Program-made: the position numbers and the translations under genes
Part shown: positions 63,999 to 64,000 of the stretch, one piece after another
How positions within the stretch are numbered: position 1 is the stretch's first letter
How the letters are laid out: each line of letters opens with the position of its first letter
NCBI GenBank assembly: GCA_052267165.1
Contig: JBKQHO010000051.1
Span: 1-64,000 of the forward strand
Source: CAWICD01 sp052267165
GTDB lineage: Bacteria; Vulcanimicrobiota; Vulcanimicrobiia; Vulcanimicrobiales; Vulcanimicrobiaceae
Length of the DNA: 64,000 nucleotides
Direction: 5' to 3'
The notes under the pieces: generated by a model
Told to the model about the DNA's origin: nothing
Seen by the model: the letters and a program-made list of their open reading frames with translations, nothing else
Databases searched by the model: none

Positions 63999-64000
63999 GA

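Overview
The window is a high-GC bacterial chromosome segment. It contains a complete rpoB, an HU protein with a lysine/alanine-rich tail, SARP/BTAD-type regulators, a periplasmic uptake [NiFe] hydrogenase, an FtsH protease and several envelope-stress genes. No tRNA, rRNA or CRISPR array was recognised. The mixture suggests a soil-type aerobe or trace-gas scavenger from a poorly cultivated lineage. Vulcanimicrobiota/Eremiobacterota would fit, but that is a weak inference; the rpoB sequence should settle it.

Layout. 1-9.6 kb is a mobile-element graveyard: a decayed Tn3-family transposase (three or more frameshifts), interrupted by a group II intron, whose reverse-transcriptase ORF is in turn split by a ~2.74-kb serine-recombinase cassette. 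A decayed Tn3 resolvase, a GYD-domain gene, an intact SDR reductase, and IS5 and IS21 (istB) remnants follow. 9.9-11.6 kb is a SWIM zinc-finger gene with an in-frame stop. 12.2-16.3 kb is rpoB with its own promoter and its own intrinsic terminator, and no rpoC beside it. 16.3-29.6 kb holds housekeeping and regulatory genes: zinc ribbon, NUDIX, acetyltransferases, DUF3465, a 972-aa ATPase/BTAD regulator facing a smaller BTAD regulator, HU, an MDR oxidoreductase, an ISL3 remnant and a peptidoglycan-binding protein. 29.8-32.6 kb is an eroding arsenic operon read right to left (arsR, arsI-like remnant, acetyltransferase remnant, arsC, arsM, arsD remnant, arsA remnant). 32.8-36.8 kb is a compact hyaABCD-type uptake hydrogenase operon. 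37-45 kb has a PfkB kinase, Tyr/Gly-rich secreted proteins, a LamG protein, a Uma2 nuclease, and a tightly overlapping MaoC / RNase H / hypothetical / polysaccharide-deacetylase operon. 47-51.6 kb is a meta-cleavage-type aromatic cluster (FAD hydroxylase, extradiol dioxygenase, fumarylacetoacetate-type hydrolase) divergent from a TetR regulator. 52-63 kb is a stress and envelope block: FtsH, AI-2E permease, two LolA-like proteins, an M48 protease, HdeD proteins, two phasin-like coiled-coil paralogues, an atypical SDR, two families of XRE regulators and DUF1269. A decayed SpoIIE phosphatase and a partial membrane protein end the window.

How the genes fit together. The aromatic cluster lies next to one copy of a duplicated XRE/MmyB-type regulator (46.1 and 58.8 kb). 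Arsenic and hydrogenase genes run in the same direction but are separate transcription units. Promoters with close sigma70 consensus are visible upstream of rpoB, arsR and in the tetR/hydroxylase divergent region; in two of them the -10 box is so close to the ATG that leaderless mRNAs are predicted. Frameshifts are common, both in mobile debris (expected) and in otherwise host-like genes (GNAT, phasin-like, SWIM). Some of the latter could be assembly errors, and I flag them individually.
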